8,350 nt of DNA from CAZGDV01 sp964524995 (lineage in GTDB: Bacteria > Chloroflexota > Dehalococcoidia > SZUA-161): contig CAZGDV010000114.1 in the NCBI GenBank assembly GCA_964524995.1, positions 1-8,350 on the forward strand, written 5' to 3'. Both the position numbers and the translations under genes were made by a program. This document shows positions 1 through 6,586 of this stretch, in pieces; within the stretch, counting starts at the first letter, position 1, and each line of letters begins with the position of its first letter. The notes beneath the pieces are model-generated. The model was given only the letters and a program-made list of their open reading frames with translations. It had not been told where the DNA came from and made no database searches.

Positions 1-1133
1 GCGCCTTGCCTGGCTTTCGCCACGACCTGATCCAGCATATTCAGCCCGGTATTGAGCGTTTCACCGAACCTGGCCTCCTCGGCACCGGCGACCTTCAGCA
101 CACGCGTGCGGTTCTCGGTGAGTTCGGGGTACGTCTGGCCGCACGTACGGATTACCTCCTCGGCCACGTCGTTCAGAAACGGTTTCTCACGGCCCAGCGT
201 CCTGCCGTGAGCGACGGCGCGCCTGAGTATGCGGCGCAAGACATATCCCCGACCTTCATTGGAAGGTGCCACGCCATCAGCTATGAGGAAGGTGACGGCG
301 CGCCCGTGCTCGGCGATGATGCGCATGGCCCTGTCGGTCTTCTCGTCCTCTCCGTACTTGTGCCCCACCAGCTTGGCCACACGGCCTATGATCGGCGCGA
401 ACAGGTCGGTGTCATACGGGGAGCGAGTGCCCTGAAGCACCGCCGCCGTACGCTCCAGCCCCATGCCGGTGTCGATGTTCTTCTTGGGCAGCGGCGTTCG
501 CTTGCCATCCACGTCCTGATAGAACTCGGTGAACACGAGGTTCCATATCTCGAGGAAGCGCCCGCAATCGCAGGAAGGCGAGCAGTCGGAACGCCCGCAG
601 CCGGTGTCCTCGCCGAAGTCCCAGTGGATCTCGCTGCACGGGCCGCAGGGGCCCATCTCACCGGCGGGCCCCCAGAAGTTGTCCTCCTCGCCGCATCTCA
701 CGATGCGGTCCGCCGGCACGCCCAGGTCCCGCCAGTGCTGAAACGACTCGTCGTCATCGAGGAATATGGTGATCCACAGACTTTCCTTGGGCAACTTCAG
801 CCATTCCAGAACGAACTCCCAGCTCCAGGCGATCGCCTCCTTCTTGAAATAGTCGCCGATGCTGAAATTGCCCAGCATCTCGAAGAACGTGAGATGCTTC
901 AGGTTGCCGACGGAGGCGATGTCGGTGGTCCTGAAGCACTTCTGGCACGAGGCGAGCCTCGGCGAGGGCGGTGTGGCCTCGCCGGTGAAGTAGGGCTTGA
1001 ACTGGACCATGCCCGCGTTCGTCAGCAGCAGTGTCGGATCACCGACGGGTACCAGTGACGAACTGGCTATGCGTTTGTGGTCCTTCTGCTCAAAAAAAAG
1101 GAGAAATTTCTCCCTAAGCTCGTCTCCGGTCAT
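1..1133 (-). CDS. alaS: Alanyl-tRNA synthetase, N-terminal 377 residues (3' end off the left edge)
   Basis: Alanyl-tRNA synthetase activates alanine with ATP and charges tRNA-Ala in the cytoplasm. Reading the minus strand from the ATG at 1133 gives an uninterrupted frame to the window edge. It carries the class II AlaRS catalytic signatures: motif 1 (TLLLTNAGMVQFKPYF, about residues 34-49), motif 2 (CQKCFRT then HLTFFEMLGNFSIGDYF, about 63-96), the GPAGEMGPCGPCSE segment (156-168) and motif 3 (NIDTGMGLERT, 219-229). A Cys-rich insert with C179, C184, C188 and C190 precedes GRFLEIWNLVF; I have seen this form in Chloroflexota-type enzymes. Full-length AlaRS is about 870-880 residues, so the editing and C-terminal domains lie outside the window. 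Only a weak GGTG-type ribosome site precedes the ATG, but homology starts at once (DELREKFLLFFEQKDH), which supports this start. The gene has its own promoter, divergent from otsA. Confidence 0.97.
   Translation of the reverse strand, partial: MTGDELREKFLLFFEQKDHKRIASSSLVPVGDPTLLLTNAGMVQFKPYFTGEATPPSPRLASCQKCFRTTDIASVGNLKHLTFFEMLGNFSIGDYFKKEAIAWSWEFVLEWLKLPKESLWITIFLDDDESFQHWRDLGVPADRIVRCGEEDNFWGPAGEMGPCGPCSEIHWDFGEDTGCGRSDCSPSCDCGRFLEIWNLVFTEFYQDVDGKRTPLPKKNIDTGMGLERTAAVLQGTRSPYDTDLFAPIIGRVAKLVGHKYGEDEKTDRAMRIIAEHGRAVTFLIADGVAPSNEGRGYVLRRILRRAVAHGRTLGREKPFLNDVAEEVIRTCGQTYPELTENRTRVLKVAGAEEARFGETLNTGLNMLDQVVAKARQG
1092..1115 (-). other. Terminator-like palindrome and T-tract inside the alaS start region
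   Basis: On the alaS coding strand a 14-bp perfect palindrome (GGAGAAATTTCTCC, 1113-1100) is followed immediately by eight T residues (1099-1092), within codons 7-14. As RNA it can form a 7-bp stem with an AAUU loop, the two lowest pairs using the start of the U-tract. This is the shape of a short intrinsic terminator or attenuator, but it sits in coding sequence and the stem is weak. Its sequence fits the expected amino acids (REKFLLFFEQ), so chance is a real possibility. Confidence 0.3.
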
Positions 1134-1169
1134 GACAGCACCTGCCAACGCCCCCGTGGACACTGAGCG

Positions 1170-1198
1170 ATTGTAGAGGATGCGCACATGAGTGTCAA
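1170..1198 (-). promoter_or_regulatory. Sigma70-type promoter of alaS
   Basis: Reading the minus strand, TTGACA (1198-1193) is separated by exactly 17 bp from TACAAT (1175-1170). This is a perfect -35 and a 5-of-6 -10 at the best spacing. Transcription would start near 1163 and give a leader of about 30 nt, too short for a T-box or riboswitch. It lies in the 126-bp gap shared with the divergent otsA gene. Confidence 0.8.
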
Positions 1199-1215
1199 TC
1201 GAAGCGCGCCCGCGC

Positions 1216-1253
1216 CGGCTTCGGTTGACAACCCGAAGCCGATATGCTAAATT
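1216..1253 (+). promoter_or_regulatory. otsA promoter with a 9-bp inverted repeat around the -35 box
   Basis: A consensus TTGACA (1225-1230) is followed after 17 bp by TAAATT (1248-1253, 4 of 6 matches). CGGCTTCGG (1216-1224) and its exact reverse complement CCGAAGCCG (1233-1241) flank the -35 box, so the dyad is centred on it. This is the geometry of a repressor operator that blocks sigma contact. The predicted start is at or very near the otsA ATG at 1260, so the mRNA may be leaderless. The -35 is strong, the -10 is weaker, and the operator role is inference. Confidence 0.55.
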
Positions 1254-1259
1254 TCCGCT

Positions 1260-2801
1260 ATGGCGTCTTCTGACAAGAATCACGCCAGCGGATCGCTTGC
1301 TGATCTGTGTCAAGAGCTCCTCGCCGAGAGACGCCTGATCCTCGCCAGCAACAGAGGCCCCGTTGAGTATCGCGTCAACAAGGAGGGCGAGCTTCAGCTC
1401 AACCGGGGCAGCGGCGGCGTCGTAACTGCTCTTAGCGCCATCAGCAGGCACGTTGAGTTGACCTGGATCGCCAGCACGATGGGCGAGGGAGATCGGCGCG
1501 TGGCCGCTCGGCATAACGGGCGATTCCAGGTACAGCTCCCTGGCCAGCGTCTCTACCTGCGCTTCGTTTCCTCACCGAGGAATATGTACCACAAGTATTA
1601 CAACGTCTTCTGCAATCCCTTGCTTTGGTTCCTTCAGCACTACATGTGGAACTCTCCCTACACGCCGAATATCGATGCCAAGGTGTATGACGCATGGGAG
1701 AACGGATACATGCCCATTAACCGGGCCTTCGCCGATGCCGTCATAGCGGAGGCAGCCGGCGATAGAGTCCCCCCTTTCATCATGCTCCACGACTACCAGC
1801 TCTACCTGGTCGGCGGCTATATTCGCCAGCAGATGCCCTACGCCATACTGCAGCATTTCATCCACATACCCTGGCCTGCGGCCAGCTACTGGCAGATCTT
1901 CCCCGATGTTATTCGCCGGGCGATCCTGGGCAGCTTGTGCGCGGTCGACATAGTGGGCCTTCAGACGAGTCGAGATGTCAACGACTTCCTCCACTGCTGC
2001 CAGATGTTCCTGGAGGATGCGGAAGTCGATTACGCCAAGCACACAGTATGCACCGCAGGTCGCAAGACCAGGGTAGTCGCCTATCCCGTATCGATAGACG
2101 TCGGAGCGCTGAGCAGGACCGCCCGCTCTCCCAGGGTGCAGGACTACAAACAGAAGCTGCGCCCGCTGCTGGGAAGGCAGACGATCGTAAGGGTGGACCG
2201 TGCGGAGCCGAGCAAGAACATAATCCGTGGCCTCAGGGCCTTCGACGGGTTGCTTGACCAACACCCGGAATTCGCGAAGAACGTCAAGATGATCTGCTTC
2301 ATCGTCCCCAGCAGATCGGGAATCAAGCAGTATCAGAACTACACCCAGAACACATTCGACACCATCGATACCATCAACTCCAAACACGGCGACGCAGACT
2401 GGCAACCCATCTCCGTTTTCTTCGAGAACAACTACGCCCAGGCTGTCGCCGGGATGTCTCTCTGCGACGTGCTGTTCGTCAACCCCGTCATCGATGGGAT
2501 GAACCTGGTCGCGAAGGAAGGGCCGGTGGTCAACGAGAACGACGGGGTCCTCATCCTCTCGGAGACAGCCGGTGCTCACCAGCAACTGAAGGACCAGGTC
2601 ATCTCGGTAGCTCCCGCCGACATCCAGGGAATGATCCAGGCGCTGTACCAGGCCCTAACGATGGATACGGCGGAGAGGAAGCGCAGGGCGGAGGCCCTCA
2701 GGAACGCCATAAGGGCCGAAGACATCACCAAGTGGCTGTACCATCAGTTTCTCGACCTCAGGAATCTGGCCTGCCAGCTACCTCTTCTGCAAGCTGCCTG
2801 A
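1260..2801 (+). CDS. otsA: Trehalose-6-phosphate synthase (GT20 family)
   Basis: A retaining glucosyltransferase expected to join glucose from UDP-glucose to glucose-6-phosphate, making trehalose-6-phosphate in the cytoplasm. The 513 residues are a little longer than E. coli OtsA (474). Landmarks in order: SNR (30-32), GSGG (50-53), the WFLQHY region (123-128), HDYQL (177-181), HIPWP (202-206), GLQT (233-236), RAEPSK with R314 and K319 at the R262/K267 spacing of E. coli, FIVPSRSG with R352, and DGMNLVAKE (412-420). So the ligand-binding residues known from OtsA appear to be kept, although surrounding sequence is divergent (RAEPSK for RLDYSK, HDYQ for HDYH). A related GT20 activity such as glucosylglycerol-phosphate synthase cannot be excluded, but the neighbouring trehalose phosphatase gene favours OtsA. 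No Shine-Dalgarno sequence precedes the ATG and the promoter abuts it. The 3' end overlaps otsB tail to tail by 44 bp. Confidence 0.92.
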   Translation: MASSDKNHASGSLADLCQELLAERRLILASNRGPVEYRVNKEGELQLNRGSGGVVTALSAISRHVELTWIASTMGEGDRRVAARHNGRFQVQLPGQRLYLRFVSSPRNMYHKYYNVFCNPLLWFLQHYMWNSPYTPNIDAKVYDAWENGYMPINRAFADAVIAEAAGDRVPPFIMLHDYQLYLVGGYIRQQMPYAILQHFIHIPWPAASYWQIFPDVIRRAILGSLCAVDIVGLQTSRDVNDFLHCCQMFLEDAEVDYAKHTVCTAGRKTRVVAYPVSIDVGALSRTARSPRVQDYKQKLRPLLGRQTIVRVDRAEPSKNIIRGLRAFDGLLDQHPEFAKNVKMICFIVPSRSGIKQYQNYTQNTFDTIDTINSKHGDADWQPISVFFENNYAQAVAGMSLCDVLFVNPVIDGMNLVAKEGPVVNENDGVLILSETAGAHQQLKDQVISVAPADIQGMIQALYQALTMDTAERKRRAEALRNAIRAEDITKWLYHQFLDLRNLACQLPLLQAA

Positions 2802-3576
2802 GGAATTGTCCCACTTCTGACACACCCTGAAGGACGAAATCCGCGTTCTCGACAACCGCGTCCGGTGTCTCTGCGGAAACGACTCCGACCCCCAGCCCCC
2901 TGAAGCCCGCGTCCCGCTCATGAAACGCTCGAAAGACATCCGCGTCCGTAGAGTCGTCCCCCAGGTAGACCGCCGCCTCCAACCCCCTCTCTCGAATCAG
3001 GGAGCACACCGCGGAGCCCTTGTCGATCTCCAGGGGGGGGCGGAGCTCTATAACCATCCTGCCCTCAGTCACCTTCAGGTTCCTCGCTCCGGCGAGGCCC
3101 TCGACTGCCGCTAGTATGGCCTTACGGGCGGCGCTGTGATCCCCGCAGCGCCGGTAGTGGAGCGACGCGGTGACGCCCTTGTTTTCGACGAGCAGGCCGT
3201 CGATGAACAAGGTCTGCTTCAGGTCGCTAAGGACGTCGGCTATCACGGCAGGGTACCCCTCGGCGCCAGCCGCCAATCGCACACCGCCACCCTCCCACCT
3301 GTCCAGGCCATGGTTCCCCACGTAGACCATTCCCTCAACGCCAACCATCCTCCTCGCCTCAGCGGCGGGGCGGCCTGAGACGGCGGCGACGAGCGGCAGA
3401 TGCTTCGACAATAGAGACAGGCTGTCCCTGCAGACCTCTGAGACCCTGGCCTCCGAGGGAGAGGGGGCGATCTTGCTGATCGTGCCGTCGATGTCGGTCA
3501 GAAGGCCCATCGAAGCCGATGTCAACAGGCCCTGTATCACGTCGAAACGGTCGAGAAGACGGGGCGCTTCACGCAT
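2758..3576 (-). CDS. otsB: Trehalose-6-phosphate phosphatase (HAD family)
   Basis: Removes phosphate from trehalose-6-phosphate to release trehalose, the second step after OtsA. HAD motifs are clear (numbered from the upstream GTG at 3588): DIDGT (32-36, nucleophile D32 and acid/base D34), SGR (71-73), GNHG (91-94), NKG (136-138), the conserved Lys K190 and GDDSTD (210-215). The size, about 272 residues, is normal for the family. I prefer the ATG at 3576 because AGGGTGG lies 8 nt upstream; the in-frame GTG at 3588 (four more residues) has its only purine run abutting it. The comM stop is 18 nt upstream, so otsB probably sits second in a comM-otsB transcript. A run of eight C residues on the coding strand (3040-3033) encodes part of ELRPPLEIDKG; the frame is intact. 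The last codons overlap the otsA 3' end on the other strand. Confidence 0.93.
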   Translation of the reverse strand: MREAPRLLDRFDVIQGLLTSASMGLLTDIDGTISKIAPSPSEARVSEVCRDSLSLLSKHLPLVAAVSGRPAAEARRMVGVEGMVYVGNHGLDRWEGGGVRLAAGAEGYPAVIADVLSDLKQTLFIDGLLVENKGVTASLHYRRCGDHSAARKAILAAVEGLAGARNLKVTEGRMVIELRPPLEIDKGSAVCSLIRERGLEAAVYLGDDSTDADVFRAFHERDAGFRGLGVGVVSAETPDAVVENADFVLQGVSEVGQFLRQLAEEVAGRPDS

Positions 3577-3594
3577 GGCCTGTCCCACCCTGAT

Positions 3595-5118
3595 TCATTG
3601 CCGGTCCCTCGGCCGGTACTGGAGCGCCTCCGCTATATGCGGCGCGGTGATGGTCTCGGCCGATTCGAGGTCGGCAATAGTACGCGCCAGCTTCAGAATC
3701 CTGTGGAAGGCGCGTGCCGACAGGCTGAGCTGCTTCATGGCTGCCTGCAGCAGGCTCTGCGCATCGGGCTCAACATGGCAGAACTCCCTGACCTCGGCAG
3801 GTGTCATGTCGGCGTTGCACACGAGATTGGTGCCAACCAGGCGTTCCTGCTGAGCGTTGCGTGCCCTCTCTACCCGCTGCTGAACGGTCGCAGACGGCTC
3901 TCCAAGCCTATCGTCAGCCAGCTTCTCGTATTCGATGCGCGGTACCTCCACAAATATGTCGATGCGGTCCAGCATAGGCCCGCTGATCCGCTTCTGGTAT
4001 CTCGACACCATTGACGACGTACACGTGCACTGCTTAACCGGGTCCCCGTAGTAGCCGCACGGGCAGGGATTCATCGCCGCCACTAGCATGAAGTTGGCGG
4101 GATAGGTGACACTCCCCTGTGCCCTGCTGATCGTGACCACCTTGTCCTCGAGGGGTTGACGCAGGATTTCGAGGTCAGCATGCCCGAACTCGGGGAACTC
4201 GTCAAGGAACAGGACGCCCCGATGGCTCAGGCTGATCTCTCCGGGCCTGGGCCAGCGGCCCCCGCCGACCAGACCGGCGTGGGAAATCGTATAGTGAGGA
4301 GCCCTGAAGGGACGTTGCCTTATCAGCGGCGTGTCCTGGGGCAACAGCCCGCTGACGCTGTATATCTTGGTCACTTCCAGGGCCTCGTCAACACTCATTG
4401 TGGGTAAGATGGAGGACAATGACCGTGCCAGCAGGGTCTTGCCGCTTCCGGGCGGCCCGCTCATGATCAGATTGTGCCCGCCGGCCGCCGCCACCTCCAG
4501 CGCCCTCTTGACGTGCTCCTGGCCCTTGACGTGGGCCAGATCGACCCCGGTGCCGAAGGCCTCCGGGGCTTCGACGTCGGCTTGATCGGTCACGAAAGGC
4601 GGGATGGCCTCGGAGCCCGAGAGATGTCCCATGAGCTGGGACAGCGATGCTACGGGTATTATGCCAACCCCCGCAACTAGCGACGCCTCCCTGGCATCTA
4701 CGGCCGGGACAAACACCGTGGATATGCCCTTCTCCCGGGCGAGCCCGACCATTGAGATAATGCCGTGCGCATGCCGGACCGATCCGTCGAGTGACAGCTC
4801 TCCCAGGAACAGCATATCTGAGGCATCCGCTGCCACCTGCCCCGAACTGAGTAGGATGCCGACGGCGATGGGGAGGTCATAGGCGGGGCCTGCCTTCTTC
4901 AGGTCGGCAGGCGCGAGGTTCACGGTAATCCGCTTCATAGGGAATTGGCATTCCGAGTTGCGGATCGCGGAGCGGACCCGCTCCTTGGCCTCCTGCACCG
5001 CGGTGTCGGGCAGGCCGACTATTGCCATGGCCGGCAGGCCGCTGGAGATGTCGACCTCAACCTCGATCTCCTGCGCGTCGAGGCCCACGACGGCGGCTGT
5101 CTGAACCTTGGCTAACAT
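3595..5118 (-). CDS. comM: ComM/YifB-type AAA+ ATPase (Mg-chelatase-like)
   Basis: Family members are hexameric DNA helicases that drive branch migration of incoming single strands during natural transformation; some genomes label them Mg chelatase-like. The 507 residues match the usual length. The N-terminal Lon-protease-like (ChlI) domain covers about 1-175 (VGLPDTAVQEAKERVRSA, TVNLAPAD). Walker A is GPPGSGKT (221-228), Walker B is GVLFLDE (301-307), and a four-Cys site spans C352, C354, C364 and C366 (NPCPCGYYGD...CTC). LDRIDI (383-388) and SARAFHRILK (467-476) are the arginine-finger and sensor-2 regions. All catalytic parts are present. The ATG at 5118 fits the conserved start (MLAKVQTAAVVGLDA), although the nearest purine run (CGGAG) is almost adjacent to it. 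It is probably first in an operon with otsB. Without other com genes in view, competence is not shown. Confidence 0.95.
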   Translation of the reverse strand: MLAKVQTAAVVGLDAQEIEVEVDISSGLPAMAIVGLPDTAVQEAKERVRSAIRNSECQFPMKRITVNLAPADLKKAGPAYDLPIAVGILLSSGQVAADASDMLFLGELSLDGSVRHAHGIISMVGLAREKGISTVFVPAVDAREASLVAGVGIIPVASLSQLMGHLSGSEAIPPFVTDQADVEAPEAFGTGVDLAHVKGQEHVKRALEVAAAGGHNLIMSGPPGSGKTLLARSLSSILPTMSVDEALEVTKIYSVSGLLPQDTPLIRQRPFRAPHYTISHAGLVGGGRWPRPGEISLSHRGVLFLDEFPEFGHADLEILRQPLEDKVVTISRAQGSVTYPANFMLVAAMNPCPCGYYGDPVKQCTCTSSMVSRYQKRISGPMLDRIDIFVEVPRIEYEKLADDRLGEPSATVQQRVERARNAQQERLVGTNLVCNADMTPAEVREFCHVEPDAQSLLQAAMKQLSLSARAFHRILKLARTIADLESAETITAPHIAEALQYRPRDRQ

Positions 5119-5149
5119 GCTCCGAGTTAGTCCCTCTTATGTGAGCATC

Positions 5150-5178
5150 ATTATAGCAGCCCGAAATGGCTTGCACAA
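5150..5178 (-). promoter_or_regulatory. Promoter of the comM-otsB unit
   Basis: On the minus strand TTGTGC (5178-5173) is followed after 17 bp by a perfect TATAAT (5155-5150). Transcription would begin near 5143, about 25 nt before the comM ATG. The site lies in the 77-bp gap after the LRR gene, so comM need not depend on readthrough from it. The -35 matches only at TTG. Confidence 0.65.
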
Positions 5179-5195
5179 ACGGAAATGCAGCGTCG

Positions 5196-6110
5196 TCAGA
5201 ACCTGGGGTAGTCATGTGTTGCTGTTACGACTCGGACACCCCTCTCCTGGAGCAGGGGAACGTAGGTATTCCAGGAGGCCTCATTGAGGGGATTGTCTGC
5301 GATGTAGACTTCGTCGCCTTGACCCAGCCCTTTGTTCTCGACCAGCGGCGATATGTCCTCGATTCGGTTCGACCAGAGCCGTACAAATTTCAAGCTGTCG
5401 AGCCCGGCAATCGGCGATATGTCCTCGATCTGGTTTCCGCCGAGGCCCAATTCGCACAGACTGGACAGCCCAGCCAGAGGGGATATGTCGGCAATGGCAT
5501 TGTCATCCAATGAGAGGCTGGTCAGCGCGCGAAGCTCAGCGAGCGGGCCGATATCCGTTATCCGATTCGAGCCGAGTGTGAGTACCTCCAGGCTTCTGAG
5601 ACCGGCCAGCGGCGTAACATCGTCGACCCGGCCCCCTGCAACAGCGAGATGCGAGAGGCTGGTCAGGTGGCTCAGTGGCGACACATCCGTGATGCCCAGG
5701 CACACGAACTCGAGACGCTCCAGCCTGGTCAGACCCTCAACCCACGAGAGATCACCCGTCCGGTTCCCGTCTCCGATGTCATAGATGATGAGGCCGGTCA
5801 GTTCGGTGAGCCCTGAGAGCGGCCGCAGGTCGCACTCGTCGCGTATATGGATCACAAGGTCTTTGAGCTCCGTGCATTCCTCGATCCCGGACAGATCAAA
5901 GGTCGGTGCGCTAGCGAGAACGAGCGATTCGATCCGCTCGAGATCGGAATGGCAGAGGTCGCCATGATGCTTTCCGATAGCGGACCGTACCTGCGCTTCG
6001 ACGTTGGGATCGGCGAAGGTCACCGCACCGGAGTAATAGACTTGCTCTACGACCCCGAGAGTGACCAGCGCCACCACAAACAGTACGACCAGAAGTGTCT
6101 TGGCTCTCAC
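5196..6110 (-). CDS. Exported or membrane-anchored leucine-rich-repeat protein (internalin-like)
   Basis: A 304-residue protein of unknown specific role. It starts with a short charged end (MRAK) and a hydrophobic segment at about 5-21, a signal peptide or N-terminal anchor; I see no lipobox, and no LPXTG or second membrane segment at the C-terminus. Residues 101-258 form internalin-type repeats. Six regular 22-residue units (127-258) follow LxxLxxLxLxxNxIxDIxPLxx, after an irregular 26-residue unit. A cap follows (YIADNPLN, 269-276) with a tail SWNTYVPLLQERGVRV; this NPLN-type tail recurs in Chloroflexota LRR proteins as I know them. Such solenoids usually bind proteins at the cell surface, which is inference here. 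The start is GTG at 6110, chosen for its GGAGA site 5 nt upstream. It appears monocistronic, with its own promoter, divergent from fdnG. Confidence 0.88.
   Translation of the reverse strand: MRAKTLLVVLFVVALVTLGVVEQVYYSGAVTFADPNVEAQVRSAIGKHHGDLCHSDLERIESLVLASAPTFDLSGIEECTELKDLVIHIRDECDLRPLSGLTELTGLIIYDIGDGNRTGDLSWVEGLTRLERLEFVCLGITDVSPLSHLTSLSHLAVAGGRVDDVTPLAGLRSLEVLTLGSNRITDIGPLAELRALTSLSLDDNAIADISPLAGLSSLCELGLGGNQIEDISPIAGLDSLKFVRLWSNRIEDISPLVENKGLGQGDEVYIADNPLNEASWNTYVPLLQERGVRVVTATHDYPRF
5337..5810 (-). repeat. LRR-coding tandem repeats (about 66-bp period)
   Basis: One 26-codon unit followed by six 22-codon units encodes residues 101-258 of the LRR protein. GATATGTC or GATATCCG-type words recur on the plus strand at the DIxPL positions. 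Units are diverged at DNA level, so this is an old protein repeat and not a recent tandem expansion. Confidence 0.85.
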
Positions 6111-6139
6111 GATACTCTCCTGTGACCTATACTGTAGAC

Positions 6140-6168
6140 ATCATAGGCCCAAGTGGCCGGACCGTAAA
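6140..6168 (-). promoter_or_regulatory. Probable promoter of the LRR gene
   Basis: On the minus strand TTTACG (6168-6163, 4 of 6) and TATGAT (6145-6140, 5 of 6) are 17 bp apart. A start near 6133 would give a leader of about 23 nt containing the GGAGA ribosome site of the LRR gene. Confidence 0.5.
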
Positions 6169-6294
6169 TAGCCCTTTCGTCCTATAAATCAGGTTATAGA
6201 TAGTATAGACAACGCTAATGATCGCGAGTAACAGGTTAGTAATACTACTACCATCATGTGGGTATACCACCGAGTTTTTGGTATTTAGCCTCCA
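6169..6294. other. AT-rich spacer between divergent promoters, with small dyads
   Basis: No gene is visible here. Base composition is clearly more AT-rich than the flanking genes. I see CTATAA-N6-TTATAG (6182-6199), TAGTA-A-TACTA (6237-6247), GGTATACC (6261-6268, within GTGGGTATACCAC) and ATACCA-N9-TGGTAT (6263-6283). These could be regulator sites for the divergent LRR and fdnG genes. None matches an operator I recognise, and an FNR-type TTGAT-N4-ATCAA box is absent. Confidence 0.3.
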
Positions 6295-6323
6295 TTGACA
6301 GCATGTGCTCGCCTATATAGACT
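6295..6323 (+). promoter_or_regulatory. Probable promoter of the fdnG leader transcript
   Basis: A consensus TTGACA (6295-6300) is followed after 17 bp by TAGACT (6318-6323, 4 of 6). A start near 6330 places the whole riboswitch-like RNA (6366-6480) in the transcript and gives an unusually long leader of about 375 nt. An alternative -10, TATAGA (6316-6321), has 15-bp spacing. Confidence 0.5.
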
Positions 6324-6365
6324 GAGGTTTAGGAGACCTTCACGGATTCCGTGTTGTGCGTCCAA

Positions 6366-6480
6366 GCTCTTCGAGCTGTGTCACCTTAGGCCGAGAGGCT
6401 ATGGTGGCCAGCCGGCGGGTCGCGAGGCCCCGAGGGCGCAGGTGGAAACGCCGGCGCCTCCCGTGATCGGAAAGGAGAGT
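6366..6480 (+). promoter_or_regulatory. Moco riboswitch (molybdenum/tungsten cofactor aptamer)
   Basis: This leader RNA resembles the Moco riboswitch known from the E. coli moaA leader and from other Moco-related genes. The match is to my memory of that leader: the strings AGGGCG, CGCCTCCCGT and GGAAAGG occur here in the same order (6433-6438, 6456-6465, 6469-6475). It folds as a closed multi-helix element. P1 is 6366-6372 with 6474-6480. P2 is CACC/GGTG (6382-6385 with 6403-6406) plus inner pairs, capped by GAGA (6393-6396). P3 is GGGTC/GGCCC (6417-6421 with 6426-6430), capped by GCGA. The next hairpin is GGCGC/GCGCC (6435-6439 with 6454-6458) plus GGTG/CGCC, capped by GAAA (6445-6448). All three loops are GNRA. 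A P3 helix is present; as I recall, variants without it were linked to the tungsten cofactor. The gene downstream encodes a molybdopterin enzyme, which fits. It is not immediately followed by a terminator. Confidence 0.82.
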
Positions 6481-6586
6481 GGCAACCATATAGAAGGAAC
6501 ATAGTCACTACATATAACGTATGCAGAGCTTGACTTAGTCGACAGCATCTGCTGCGTATGAACCCGTTCCAGCGGAGGAGCAGACG
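6481..6586 (+). other. Leader segment between the aptamer and the first SD-ATG unit
   Basis: No gene is visible. It holds the near-palindrome CAGCA-TC-TGCTG (6543-6554) and a ribosome-site-like GGAGGAG (6574-6580). A hairpin follows across its right end (CAGAC 6581-6585 with GTCTG 6591-6595, loop GATGA). Confidence 0.3.

Noticed and set aside
6..1058. Long plus-strand open frame of 350 codons
   Set aside because: It is the mirror of alaS; the minus strand here gives an unmistakable AlaRS catalytic domain, and the plus frame has no recognisable motif.
1572..2585. Minus-strand open frame of 337 codons within otsA
   Set aside because: Shadow of a GC-rich gene; the plus strand carries all GT20 motifs and the minus product is low-complexity Val/Asp/Gly-rich.
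3033..3040. Run of eight G (C on the coding strand) in otsB as a frameshift or phase-variable tract
   Set aside because: The frame is intact and the residues around it (ELRPPLEIDKG) fit the family; high GC alone explains the run.
3595..5118. Mg-chelatase subunit for chlorophyll synthesis
   Set aside because: The full-length ComM/YifB architecture, with Lon-like N-domain and four-Cys site, differs from ChlI/BchI, and no pigment genes are nearby.
5332..5784. Plus-strand frame over the LRR repeats
   Set aside because: Periodic shadow of the 66-bp LRR repeats; the minus strand gives a regular solenoid with a signal segment.
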